From Paracoccaceae bacterium (lineage in GTDB: Bacteria; Pseudomonadota; Alphaproteobacteria; Rhodobacterales; Rhodobacteraceae), in contig JALQUQ010000090.1 of the NCBI GenBank assembly GCA_023263735.1, forward strand, positions 1 to 8,832: DNA of 8,832 nucleotides. Direction: 5' to 3'. Shown piece by piece: positions 1-6,789 of the stretch (its first letter is position 1; each line of letters begins with the position of its first letter). The notes beneath the pieces were generated by a model that made no database searches, was not told where the DNA came from, and saw nothing but the letters and a program-made list of their open reading frames with translations. The position numbers and the translations under genes were made by a program.

Positions 1-1011
1 CTCTTCCTCGGTCTCGCCCGGATAGCCGACGATAAAGGTCGACCGCAGGGTCAGATCCGGGCAAACCGAGCGCCATGCCGCGATTTCATCCAGCGTTTTG
101 GCTGCGGCCGCCGGGCGGGCCATCCGGCGCAGCGTTTCGGGATGGGCGTGCTGGAACGGGATATCCAGATAGGGCAGGATCAGCCCTTCGGCCATCAGCG
201 GGATCAGGTCGCGCACATGCGGATAGGGATAAACGTAGTGCAGGCGGACCCACGGCTTTTGATCGCCGCCAAGCCGCCCCAATTCGCGGGCCAGATCGGT
301 GATGTGGGACCGAACCTCAGCCCCTTTCCACGGGGAAAGGTCATGTTTGCGGTCCACCCCATAGGCAGAGGTGTCTTGTGAAATGACCAGCAGTTCGCGC
401 ACCCCCGCCTCGACCAGCTTTTCCGCCTCGCGCAGGATGGCATGGGCGGGGCGGCTGACCAATTTGCCGCGCATGTCGGGGATGATGCAGAACTTGCACT
501 TGTGGTTACAGCCTTCCGAGATTTTCAGATAGCTGTAATGGCGGGGGGTCAGGCTGACCCCGGTTGCGGGCAAGAGATCGATGAACGGATCGGGCGCGGG
601 CGGAACCGCCTTGTGAACGGCATCCAGCACGGCCTCGTATTGATGCGGGCCAGTGACGGCCAGTACCTTGGGATGCGCGCCGGTGATGTATTCGGGTTCG
701 GCGCCAAGGCAGCCGGTGACCAGAACCCGGCCGTTTTCGCGCAACGCCTCGCCAATCGCTTCCAGGCTTTCGGCCTTGGCGCTGTCAAGAAAGCCGCAGG
801 TGTTGACGATGACCGCATCGGCCCCTTTGTAATCGGGGCTGATCGCGTAGCCTTCGGCCCGCAGCCGGGTCAGGATGCGTTCGCTATCGACCAGCGCCTT
901 GGGGCACCCCAACGAGACCATTCCGATGGTAGGCTGGCCGGGGCGTGCGGTTTCGTCGAAGCGGGGCTTCGGGGCAAGGTCGGGGCGGAGGTTCGGCGGG
1001 TTTTGCGACAT
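1..1011 (-). CDS. rimO: Ribosomal protein S12 methylthiotransferase RimO, C-terminus cut by window edge
   Basis: Radical-SAM enzyme that adds a methylthio group to the conserved aspartate of ribosomal protein S12. It is cytoplasmic and uses two iron-sulfur clusters. The 337 visible residues carry the N-terminal methylthiotransferase domain, with cluster cysteines at about Cys36 ([13 protein letters not shown]), Cys72 ([10 protein letters not shown]) and Cys101 (TGCLGAEPE). The radical-SAM CxxxCxxC motif is at Cys168, Cys172 and Cys175 ([17 protein letters not shown]). Later family motifs include [33 protein letters not shown] and [11 protein letters not shown]. The usual length is about 440-460 residues, so roughly 100-120 C-terminal residues, including the TRAM domain, lie beyond position 1. 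The start at 1011 (MSQNPPNL) is preferred; an in-frame ATG at 1020 adds only MTR. Neither has a clear Shine-Dalgarno. MiaB is the related alternative, but the S12-type [13 protein letters not shown] region and [12 protein letters not shown] favour RimO. It is divergent from the AsmA-family gene. Confidence 0.96.
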   Translation of the reverse strand, partial: MSQNPPNLRPDLAPKPRFDETARPGQPTIGMVSLGCPKALVDSERILTRLRAEGYAISPDYKGADAVIVNTCGFLDSAKAESLEAIGEALRENGRVLVTGCLGAEPEYITGAHPKVLAVTGPHQYEAVLDAVHKAVPPAPDPFIDLLPATGVSLTPRHYSYLKISEGCNHKCKFCIIPDMRGKLVSRPAHAILREAEKLVEAGVRELLVISQDTSAYGVDRKHDLSPWKGAEVRSHITDLARELGRLGGDQKPWVRLHYVYPYPHVRDLIPLMAEGLILPYLDIPFQHAHPETLRRMARPAAAAKTLDEIAAWRSVCPDLTLRSTFIVGYPGETEEE

Positions 1012-1063
1012 GCGCGTCATATACGGCAGATTCGATGCGCCGAACAGGGGGGAGGTGCAGGGG

Positions 1064-1155
1064 AAACCCGCCTCAGCCGGCGCCCACCCGCCCACCCTGC
1101 CGGCTTCGGCGGGTTTGGCGCTGCGCGCCGATTGCGCCCTGAGGCGCGCCCTCAG
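1064..1155. repeat. Cluster of three consecutive hairpins in the rimO/AsmA gap
   Basis: Three inverted repeats follow one another. Arms 1064-1081 and 1099-1116 (outer part AAACCCGCC / GGCGGGTTT, inner part GCCGGC / GCCGGC) pair at 16 of 18 positions around a 17-nt C-rich loop. GGCGC at 1117-1121 pairs with GCGCC at 1125-1129 around TGC. CTGAGG at 1139-1144 pairs with CCTCAG at 1150-1155 around CGCGC. No T-tract follows on either strand, and the flanking genes are divergent, so a terminator role is unlikely. This may be a degenerate intergenic repeat or a structured 5' leader of rimO. The pairing is seen directly; the role is unknown. Confidence 0.6.
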
Positions 1156-1211
1156 CTTCGGCAGGGAGTTGCCTATGATACTGCGGCAAAGAGCGGGTTT
1201 TGGCAGGATGG

Positions 1212-1241
1212 TTGAAACGATGGGCCATTGGGGCCTAGACT
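1212..1241 (+). promoter_or_regulatory. Candidate sigma-70 promoter of the AsmA-family gene with GANTC site in the -10 region
   Basis: TTGAAA at 1212-1217 resembles a -35 box. TAGACT at 1236-1241 matches four of six -10 consensus bases, with an 18-bp spacer. Transcription would begin near 1248, giving a leader of about 45 nt. GACTC at 1238-1242, a GANTC site for the CcrM adenine methyltransferase, overlaps the -10 box. In Caulobacter, GcrA-responsive promoters typically have methylated GANTC sites close to the -10/-35 region. A second GANTC (GATTC, 1029-1033) lies in the same gap, 18 bp upstream of the rimO start. The boxes are seen; promoter activity is inferred. Confidence 0.4.
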
Positions 1242-1293
1242 CGCGGGAAAACAGTCACGAGTGGCCGCACGGATGGCCGGGGCAGGGAATGCG

Positions 1294-3309
1294 ATGCGTT
1301 GGGCGATCAGATCGGTAATGGCTTTGGCGCTGCTGGCGGTTTTGCTGGTGGGAGCGGTGTTTCTGATCCCGGCGGATCAGGTTGCCCGTGTGGCGATCGA
1401 TCGGTTCCAGGCGATTAGCGGTCGAACCCTGACGCTGTCGGGGGCGGTGCGCCCCACGCTTTGGCCGACGCTGGGGGTCAAGACCGGCCCGATTTCGATC
1501 TCGAACGCGGAGTGGTCGAAAGAGGGCCCGCTTTTGTCGGCGGAAGCGCTGGAAATCGGTCTGGATTTTCAGGCCTTGATCGACGGGAAGGTGCGGATTA
1601 CGGCCCTGCGCGCGATCAGCCCGCGCCTGATGCTGGAGCGGGCCAAGGACGGGCGGGCCAATTGGGTCTTCGACGGGGCCCAAGGGGGAACTGCGGCGGG
1701 AGCGGGAGCGGGGGGCAGCGACAGCACGCCTTTCACGCTGGACATGGCGGAGCTGTCGGATGGCGCGATACGCTTTGTCGATCATGGGACGGGGCGGACC
1801 CTGTCGTTGGCGGCGTTGGAAGGCACGGTGCGGATTCCGTCGTTCACCGGCCCGGCGGACGCGACCCTTGCCGCCGAAGTCAACGGCCAGCCGATCACGG
1901 CCCGGGTGGCGCTTGCGGAATTCGCGCCCTTTCTGGAGGGGCGACTGGTGGGAGTTGAGCTTGGGCTGACCGCAGGACAGGCGCAGATCGACTTTTCCGG
2001 GCGGTTTGGCTGGAACCCCATGACGGCGGAGGGTCGGATCGATGGTGATTTGGCCGACCTGTCGGAACTGTCCCGGGTGGTGGGGATGGTGCGGCCCGCT
2101 TTGCCCGCGGGGCTGGGGGCCAAGGGTGTGGCGCTGCACGGCAATCTGACCGTGACCAAAGCGGCCAGCCTGCATCTGCGCGATGGACAGATGCAACTGG
2201 ATCAAAATGCGCTGAGCCTTGACGCCGATCTGACGACCAAGGGCGACCGGCCGAAACTGGTGGCCTCGATCGCGGCGCCGCAATTCCTGTTTGGTCAAAG
2301 CCAAAATCTAGGGCAGGGCGGGGGCAGCGGTTCGTCTGATGGAGTCAAGGGGTGGTCGACCGCGCCCATCGATGTCAGTGGTTTGGGGGCCATCGATGCC
2401 GAGGTCGGCTTTTCGGCGGATGCGGTTCAGGTGGGCACGCTAAAGCTGGGGCCAACCCGCGCCAAGATGGTGCTGGACCGGGCGCGGGCCGTCTTTGACC
2501 TGCGTCAGGTCAGCGCCTATGACGGGCGGGTCAGCGGGCAATTCGTGCTGAACGCGCGGGGCGGGCTGTCGGCCGGGGGCGATTTGCAGCTTGCCGGATT
2601 GTCGATGCAGGCGCTGCTGGGCGATCTGATGGGGTATAACCGTCTGATTTCGCGCGGGGATATGGCGATCAAGTTTCTGGCGGTCGGCAATTCCATGGAT
2701 GAGCTGATGCGATCCTTGTCCGGGTCTGGGCGCGTGGTGCTGGGGAAGGGCGAGCTGTTGGGGCTGGATATCGCTGGCATGCTGCGCACCCTCGACTCTG
2801 GCTTTGTGGGAGAGGGGCAAAAGACCATCTTTGACGGTGTTTCGGCCACTTACACCATGGACAAGGGCGTTTTGTTCAACCCCGATCTGCAATTTTCCGC
2901 CCCCTATGTCACGGCAACCGGGGCTGGTGAGTTGGGGATCGGGGCGCAGACCTTGAATTACCGCCTGCGGCCGACGGCTTTGGCATCGATTGATGGCACG
3001 GGCGGGGTGATGGTGCCCCTGCTGATCACGGGCACGTGGTCGAACCCCAAATTCCGGTTGGATCTGGAAGGTATCGCCAAGGAAAAGCTGGCGGCCGAGG
3101 CAAAGGCGCTGGAAGAGCGCGCCCGGGCCGAGGCGAAAGCCGCCGAAGCCAAGGCCAAGGCCGAATTGGAGCGCAAGGCGCAGGAGGAATTGGGCGTTGT
3201 GCGGCAAGAGGGGGAATCTCTGGAAGACGCCGCAAAACGCCGGGCGAAAGAGGCGCTGGATGCCGAGGCGGCGCGCTTGCTGAACCGCTTGTTGCCAGGG
3301 GGGAATTGA
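1294..3309 (+). CDS. AsmA-family envelope protein
   Basis: A 671-residue protein of the AsmA family. These are membrane-anchored, periplasm-facing proteins linked in Gram-negative bacteria to outer-membrane assembly and lipid transport. Residues 5-26 (AIRSVMALALLAVLLVGAVF) form the N-terminal anchor. The AsmA signature follows at about 42-125: SGRTLTLSGAVRPTLWPTLG, the NAEW segment, LDFQALIDGKVRITAL and RANWVFDG. A short Gly/Ala-rich linker lies near 130-143. The C-terminal AsmA region carries SGSGRVVLGKGELLGLDIAG and PLLITGTWSNPKFRLDL. The last 79 residues or so (593-671) form a charged Ala/Glu/Lys/Arg-rich helical tail, probably coiled-coil. The ATG at 1294 is chosen because AGGGAA ends 4 nt upstream of it and the anchor follows at once; in-frame ATGs at 1228 and 1273 add unrelated residues. 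It appears monocistronic, with terminator-like hairpins after the stop. The family call is firm; the substrate and role are not known. Confidence 0.9.
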   Translation: MRWAIRSVMALALLAVLLVGAVFLIPADQVARVAIDRFQAISGRTLTLSGAVRPTLWPTLGVKTGPISISNAEWSKEGPLLSAEALEIGLDFQALIDGKVRITALRAISPRLMLERAKDGRANWVFDGAQGGTAAGAGAGGSDSTPFTLDMAELSDGAIRFVDHGTGRTLSLAALEGTVRIPSFTGPADATLAAEVNGQPITARVALAEFAPFLEGRLVGVELGLTAGQAQIDFSGRFGWNPMTAEGRIDGDLADLSELSRVVGMVRPALPAGLGAKGVALHGNLTVTKAASLHLRDGQMQLDQNALSLDADLTTKGDRPKLVASIAAPQFLFGQSQNLGQGGGSGSSDGVKGWSTAPIDVSGLGAIDAEVGFSADAVQVGTLKLGPTRAKMVLDRARAVFDLRQVSAYDGRVSGQFVLNARGGLSAGGDLQLAGLSMQALLGDLMGYNRLISRGDMAIKFLAVGNSMDELMRSLSGSGRVVLGKGELLGLDIAGMLRTLDSGFVGEGQKTIFDGVSATYTMDKGVLFNPDLQFSAPYVTATGAGELGIGAQTLNYRLRPTALASIDGTGGVMVPLLITGTWSNPKFRLDLEGIAKEKLAAEAKALEERARAEAKAAEAKAKAELERKAQEELGVVRQEGESLEDAAKRRAKEALDAEAARLLNRLLPGGN

Positions 3310-3337
3310 TGGCGCGGTTTGGCCTGTGCCCATCGGG

Positions 3338-3376
3338 CGATGGCCCCCTTGCCCACTGGGCGAAAGGGGGCTGTCG
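3338..3376 (+). terminator. Hairpin terminator after the AsmA-family gene
   Basis: GCCCCCTT at 3343-3350 pairs with AAGGGGGC at 3364-3371. Inside, GCCC at 3351-3354 pairs with GGGC at 3358-3361, leaving an ACT loop and a GA bulge. A T-run (ATTTTT) follows at 3376-3381, so this could work as an intrinsic terminator for the gene ending at 3309. The T-run starts about 5 nt after the stem, which is slightly late. Confidence 0.55.
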
Positions 3377-3433
3377 ATTTTTGGGCTGTTCCGGCCTTCC
3401 ACAGGCCCCGTCCCGCCAATCAACGCGGAACGC

Positions 3434-3460
3434 AAAAAGGCGCCCGTTTGGGCGCCTTTT
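3434..3460. terminator. Bidirectional intrinsic terminator between the AsmA-family gene and gcrA
   Basis: AAAAGGCGCCC at 3435-3445 and GGGCGCCTTTT at 3450-3460 form a perfect 11-bp stem with a GTTT loop. The A-tract on one side and the T-tract on the other provide a U-run on either transcript, so it can end both the plus-strand AsmA-family gene and the minus-strand gcrA, which finishes 24 bp away. The 3310-3483 gap holds no gene. Confidence 0.88.
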
Positions 3461-3483
3461 CGTAACCTCTGGCGATTTGCGGC

Positions 3484-4137
3484 TTAGCGGCGACGGTCGC
3501 GGCGCGAGCTCATCGGTTGGAAGGCCACGCTGACATGCGCCTCACAATAGGGTTTGCCGGCAACGCTGGGCAGACCGCAGAACCAGAAATCATCGGTTGC
3601 CGGGTCGCCGATCGGCCATTTGCAGGTGCGTTCGGTCAGTTCCATCAACGACAGCTTGCGCGCGCGCTTTTCCACTTCGCGCACATTGGCCAGCGCCTCC
3701 GGGCTGATTTCATTCAGGCTTGGCTGCGGGGGCAGCGGTTGTCCGGCGGGAACGATGGCCTTGCGAATGGGCATGGGCATCACGTTCGACGGCGCGGCAG
3801 CCGGGGCAGGGCGCTCGACCGGCGCAGGGCGCGCGGCGGCGGCAGGTGCCGGTTGTTCGGCCACGGGGGGTGCCGTCACGCGCGGTTCTGGCGCGGGGCG
3901 AATTTCCACGACCGGCTCTTCGACGCGGGGGGGCGCGACGGGCGCAGCGGCCGGTGGCGGTGCGACCTCTTCCTCGTCCTTGCCGTTGCCTGCACGGTTG
4001 GACAGGCCCAGCCGGTGCACTTTGCCAATCACGGCATTGCGGGTGACCCCGCCCAATTCCTTGGCGATCTGGCTGGCCGACTGGCCCTCGGCCCACATGC
4101 GCTTGAGCGTCTCGACGCGCTCGTCCGTCCAGGACAT
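3484..4137 (-). CDS. gcrA: Cell-cycle regulator GcrA
   Basis: Transcription factor that binds sigma-70 RNA polymerase and DNA methylated at GANTC by CcrM; in Caulobacter it drives cell-cycle and division genes. The 217 residues open with the helix-turn-helix DNA-binding domain at 1-48 (MSWTDERVETLKRMWAEG, ASQIAKELGGVTRNAVIGKV, HRLGLSNR). A long Pro/Ala/Glu-rich linker runs from about 55 to 117. The conserved C-terminal sigma-interacting domain spans about 140-207 and includes KLSLMELTERTCKWPIGDP, FWFCGLP and KPYCEAH, with Cys172, Cys187, Cys198 and His201 as a possible metal-binding set. An Arg-rich tail (SSRRDRRR) closes it. Caulobacter GcrA has about 173 residues, so the extra length here is mostly linker. 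GGAG sits 6 nt before the ATG. The gene is head-to-head with argD and ends at a shared terminator. Confidence 0.96.
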   Translation of the reverse strand: MSWTDERVETLKRMWAEGQSASQIAKELGGVTRNAVIGKVHRLGLSNRAGNGKDEEEVAPPPAAAPVAPPRVEEPVVEIRPAPEPRVTAPPVAEQPAPAAAARPAPVERPAPAAAPSNVMPMPIRKAIVPAGQPLPPQPSLNEISPEALANVREVEKRARKLSLMELTERTCKWPIGDPATDDFWFCGLPSVAGKPYCEAHVSVAFQPMSSRRDRRR

Positions 4138-4167
4138 GGCAAACTCCGCTTTCCCGCTGATCGGTCT

Positions 4168-4195
4168 ATTTTAGCTGTGACGGTACGGGATACAA
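4168..4195 (-). promoter_or_regulatory. Candidate gcrA promoter and ribosome binding site
   Basis: On the minus strand, TAAAAT (4173-4168) is a strong -10 match. TTGTAT (4195-4190) keeps the conserved TTG of a -35 box, with a 16-bp spacer. Transcription would start near 4161, giving a leader of about 24 nt. The Shine-Dalgarno GGAG lies at 4147-4144, 6 nt ahead of the ATG. I see no GANTC site in this promoter. Confidence 0.55.
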
Positions 4196-4412
4196 GGCGC
4201 GGCGTGCGGGATCAAGCCATTGGGCGGCGTGTGGGGCAAGAATTCAGGCGTGGATTGCATGTTTTCCACGAAAGCCCATAGGTTTTTTTCCGGATTGCTA
4301 TTCTAGATTGACTTTTTGGGTCTGTCGCGACACAAGACGCGCATGATCACCGAGACCCGCCTTACCCGACGTCCCCGACGCTTCTGAGCGTTCGATCTGC
4401 CCTGCCCGGGCG

Positions 4413-4490
4413 ATGCGCCGCATCTTTGGGCTCTCTCTTTACATTGACACCTCCCCAAGCCAGCCGTTACGGCTAGGGCTTGATCTATGA
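4413..4490 (+). other. Possible 25-codon leader ORF with overlapping hairpin before argD
   Basis: An ATG at 4413 opens 25 codons that start MRRIFGLSLY and end in TGA at 4488-4490, whose last base is the first base of the argD Shine-Dalgarno. Three codons are for Arg, two directly after the start. An imperfect hairpin (AAGCC 4457-4461 and AGCCG 4462-4466 pairing with CGGCT 4470-4474 and GGCTT 4477-4481, TTA loop) lies inside its last part. It has only a weak ribosome site (CCCGGGCG). It may be chance, and it would not be transcribed if the promoter at 4444 is the one used. Confidence 0.18.
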
Positions 4491-4502
4491 AGGGCAATTG
4501 CC

Positions 4503-5678
4503 ATGATTTCTGCCGTTCTCCCCACCTATAACCGTGCTCCCCTTGCGTTTGTCAAAGGCGAAGGAAGCTGGCTGACTGCCGAGGATGGGAACCGATATCT
4601 GGATCTGGGCGCGGGTATTGCCGTCAACGCGCTTGGCCATGCACATCCCGATCTGGTCAAGACCCTGACCGAACAGGCGCAAAAGCTGTGGCACGTGTCC
4701 AACGTCTACAAGATCCCCGAGCAGGAAACCCTTGCCCAGATGCTGACGGATCGGACCTTTGCCGATACCGTGTTCTTTACCAATTCGGGGACCGAGGCGG
4801 CCGAACTCGCGATCAAGATGGCGCGCAAATACTGGTACGAAAAAGGCCAGCCCGAGCGGACCGAGATCATCGCCTTTGAAGGCGCCTTCCATGGCCGCTC
4901 GACCGGGGCCATCGCTGCGGCCGGGTCGGAAAAAATGGTCAAGGGCTTTGGCCCCTTGATGCCGGGCTTTACCCATCTGAAATGGGGCGATCACGATGCC
5001 CTGCGCGCCGCGATCACCGAAAAGACCGCCGCCGTCATCATCGAACCCATTCAGGGAGAGGGCGGCATTCGGATCGTGCCCGATCAATGCCTGAAAGGCC
5101 TGCGCGATTTGTGCGACAGCACGGGCACCCTGTTGATCCTGGACGAGGTGCAATGTGGCATGGGCCGGACGGGGCGTCTTTTCGCCCATGAATGGGCAGG
5201 GATTACCCCCGATATCATGATGGTGGCCAAAGGCATCGGCGGCGGTTTCCCGCTGGGGGCCGTGCTTGCGACCGAAAGCGCCGCTTCGGGCATGATCGCG
5301 GGCACGCATGGGTCGACCTATGGGGGCAACCCGCTGGCCTGTGCGGTCGGGGCAACGGTGCTGAGCATCGTGTCCGAGCCTGCGTTTCTGGATCAGGTGT
5401 CGCGCACCGCATCGGCCCTGCGTCAGGGGCTTGAGGGGCTGGTCGCAAGCCACCCCACGGTGTTCGAGGCGGTGCGCGGTCTGGGCCTGATGCTGGGTCT
5501 GAAGTGCAAGCTGCCGAATACCGATGTGGTCAAGGCCGGCTATGACGAAAAGGTTCTGACCGTCGCTGCGGCCGACAATGTCTTGCGTCTGTTGCCGGCG
5601 CTGAACCTGACCGAAACCGACGTGGCCGAGGCGCTCCGCCGTCTTGATGCTGCGGCCACGGCGCTGGAACAGGCGTGA
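4503..5678 (+). CDS. argD: Acetylornithine aminotransferase (class III, PLP)
   Basis: Converts N-acetylglutamate semialdehyde and glutamate to N-acetylornithine and 2-oxoglutarate in arginine biosynthesis. Family members often also act as succinyldiaminopimelate aminotransferase in lysine/peptidoglycan synthesis. At 391 residues it is full length. Visible class-III aminotransferase features are FFTNSGTEA with Ser95-Gly96-Thr97 for PLP phosphate binding, GAFHGRS at 128-133 with the PLP-stacking position, EPIQGEGG from Glu181, [14 protein letters not shown] with Asp214 contacting the PLP ring nitrogen, the Schiff-base lysine Lys243 in [14 protein letters not shown], and [14 protein letters not shown] at 267-280. 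The ATG at 4503 has AAGGG 8 nt upstream, and the expected N-terminus ([17 protein letters not shown]) follows directly. argF begins 71 bp after its stop on the same strand, so the two probably form an operon. Confidence 0.97.
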   Translation: MISAVLPTYNRAPLAFVKGEGSWLTAEDGNRYLDLGAGIAVNALGHAHPDLVKTLTEQAQKLWHVSNVYKIPEQETLAQMLTDRTFADTVFFTNSGTEAAELAIKMARKYWYEKGQPERTEIIAFEGAFHGRSTGAIAAAGSEKMVKGFGPLMPGFTHLKWGDHDALRAAITEKTAAVIIEPIQGEGGIRIVPDQCLKGLRDLCDSTGTLLILDEVQCGMGRTGRLFAHEWAGITPDIMMVAKGIGGGFPLGAVLATESAASGMIAGTHGSTYGGNPLACAVGATVLSIVSEPAFLDQVSRTASALRQGLEGLVASHPTVFEAVRGLGLMLGLKCKLPNTDVVKAGYDEKVLTVAAADNVLRLLPALNLTETDVAEALRRLDAAATALEQA

Positions 5679-5685
5679 TCTCAAC

Positions 5686-5704
5686 GGTGCGGCCCGTCCG
5701 CACC
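5686..5704 (+). other. Hairpin between argD and argF
   Basis: GGTGCGG (5686-5692) and CCGCACC (5698-5704) form a perfect 7-bp GC stem around CCCGT, starting 8 nt after the argD stop. No U-run follows (CTCCTT), so full termination is unlikely. It could stabilise the argD 3' end or tune argF expression. Confidence 0.45.
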
Positions 5705-5749
5705 CTCCTTGCCCGCCGGGTTGCATGATCCCATGGGGCGCAAAGCCAG

Positions 5750-6685
5750 ATGAATATGATGAAACACTTTCTCGATATCCACACCACAGATGCCGCCGAA
5801 TTGCGGCACATGATCGACACCGGATTGGCCATGAAGCGGGCCCGCGGTGGTCGCCCAAAGGGCGCCCCGGATGACGATCAACCGCTCAAGGGCCATATGG
5901 TCGCGCTGATCTTTGAAAAACCCTCGACCCGTACCCGTGTCAGCTTTGACGTCGGTGTGCGCCAGATGGGCGGCGAAACCATGGTTCTGTCGGGCAAGGA
6001 AATGCAGCTGGGCCATGGCGAGACGATTGCCGACACGGCCCGGGTTCTGTCGCGCTATGTCGATCTGATCATGATACGGACCTTTGAAGAGCAGACCCTG
6101 CTGGAAATGGCCGAACATGCGACCGTGCCCGTGATCAACGGCCTGACGAACCGCACCCATCCGTGCCAGATCATGGCCGATGTGATGACCTATGAAGAAC
6201 ACCGCGGCCCGATCAAGGATCGCAAGGTGGTGTGGTCGGGCGACGGCAACAATGTGTTTGCAAGCTTTGCCCATGCCGCGGGGCAGTTCGGCTTTGACCT
6301 GACCTTTTCGGGGCCCGAGACGCTGAACCCCGAGGCGGCCTGCCTTGACTTTGCAGCCGCGAAAGGCCGGCCTGTCACGATCGAACGCGATCCGTTCAAG
6401 GCGATGGCCGGGGCCGATCTGGTTGTCACCGACACCTGGGTCAGCATGCACGATCCGGAAAGCGCCAAGGAACGCCGTCACAACCAGTTGCGCGCCTATC
6501 AGGTCAATGAACATCTGATGTCGCTGGCCAAGCCCGACAGCCTGTTCATGCATTGCCTGCCCGCCCATCGCAACGACGAGGTCACGAGCGCCGTCATGGA
6601 TGGCCCGCATTCGGTGATCTTTGACGAGGCCGAAAACCGCCTGCACGCGCAAAAGGCCGTGATGCGCTGGTGCCTTGGCCGCTAA
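5750..6685 (+). CDS. argF: Ornithine carbamoyltransferase
   Basis: Joins ornithine and carbamoyl phosphate to give citrulline and phosphate, the sixth step of arginine biosynthesis, in the cytoplasm. The 311 residues cover the whole enzyme. [12 protein letters not shown] (56-66) holds the Ser-Thr-Arg-Thr-Arg carbamoyl-phosphate loop. HPCQIMAD (137-144) is the second carbamoyl-phosphate contact. [10 protein letters not shown] (160-169) and [10 protein letters not shown] (228-237) are the ornithine-binding segments. FMHCLPAHR (266-274) contains the catalytic Cys269 motif. Three in-frame ATGs lie together (5750, 5756, 5759), and the family N-terminus HFLDIHTT follows all of them. Upstream there is only a weak GGGG at 5735-5738, so the exact start is uncertain by up to three codons. 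It may be translated partly through coupling within the argDF transcript. The three-way-junction repeat begins 13 bp after its stop. Confidence 0.97.
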   Translation: MNMMKHFLDIHTTDAAELRHMIDTGLAMKRARGGRPKGAPDDDQPLKGHMVALIFEKPSTRTRVSFDVGVRQMGGETMVLSGKEMQLGHGETIADTARVLSRYVDLIMIRTFEEQTLLEMAEHATVPVINGLTNRTHPCQIMADVMTYEEHRGPIKDRKVVWSGDGNNVFASFAHAAGQFGFDLTFSGPETLNPEAACLDFAAAKGRPVTIERDPFKAMAGADLVVTDTWVSMHDPESAKERRHNQLRAYQVNEHLMSLAKPDSLFMHCLPAHRNDEVTSAVMDGPHSVIFDEAENRLHAQKAVMRWCLGR

Positions 6686-6698
6686 GCCCAAACCGTTC

Positions 6699-6764
6699 CG
6701 GCGGGGCGCGGAATTTTAGATAAAATTCCGGCAATTTTCTTGATCAAGAAAATTGGCCCCGCCG
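6699..6764. repeat. Nested inverted repeat able to form a three-way junction
   Basis: An outer 9-bp stem, CGGCGGGGC (6699-6707) with GCCCCGCCG (6756-6764), encloses two perfect hairpins. The first pairs CGGAATTTTA (6709-6718) with TAAAATTCCG (6721-6730). The second is a 24-bp palindrome at 6732-6755 with half-site CAATTTTCTTGA. Only G6708 and G6731 are left unpaired at the junction. The inner arms are AT-rich inside a GC-rich neighbourhood. It fills the gap between the convergent argF and hemerythrin genes, so it may work as a bidirectional terminator, a protein-binding site or a mobile intergenic repeat. No U-run follows either end. The structure is seen; the function is unknown. Confidence 0.85.
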
Positions 6765-6789
6765 TGGCGTTCGGCCTGGGGCTTGACGC

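Larger units (their letters stand above)
4138..4502. other. Divergent gcrA/argD regulatory region
   Basis: A 365-bp gap with no convincing protein gene. Its left part holds the gcrA promoter. TTGACT at 4308-4313 is a possible -35 for a long argD transcript, but no good -10 follows. The perfect 10-bp palindrome TGTCGCGACA at 4323-4332 lies just after it and could be an operator. TTGACA at 4444-4449, followed 17-18 bp later by only a poor -10 (TTACGG/TACGGC), is a second possible argD promoter. The argD Shine-Dalgarno AAGGG is at 4490-4494, 8 nt before the ATG. The motifs are seen; which promoter is used is not known. Confidence 0.5.

Noticed and set aside
442..1215. Plus-strand open frame of 257 codons opposite rimO
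   Set aside because: Rich in Gly/Arg/Ala/Gln without motifs; the minus strand encodes RimO with all six cluster cysteines.
1255..2304. Long minus-strand open frame opposite the AsmA-family gene (349 codons)
   Set aside because: Composition is Arg/Gln/His/Pro-rich as expected for an antisense shadow of GC-rich coding DNA, and no family motif is visible.
4303..4497. 64-codon minus-strand frame in the gcrA/argD gap
   Set aside because: No ribosome site, no family similarity, and it covers the argD regulatory region.
4485..5858. Long minus-strand open frame opposite argD (457 codons)
   Set aside because: Shadow of argD with no recognisable domain; argD shows all catalytic motifs.
5681..6691. 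Minus-strand open frame opposite argF (336 codons)
   Set aside because: Antisense shadow of a clear ornithine carbamoyltransferase.
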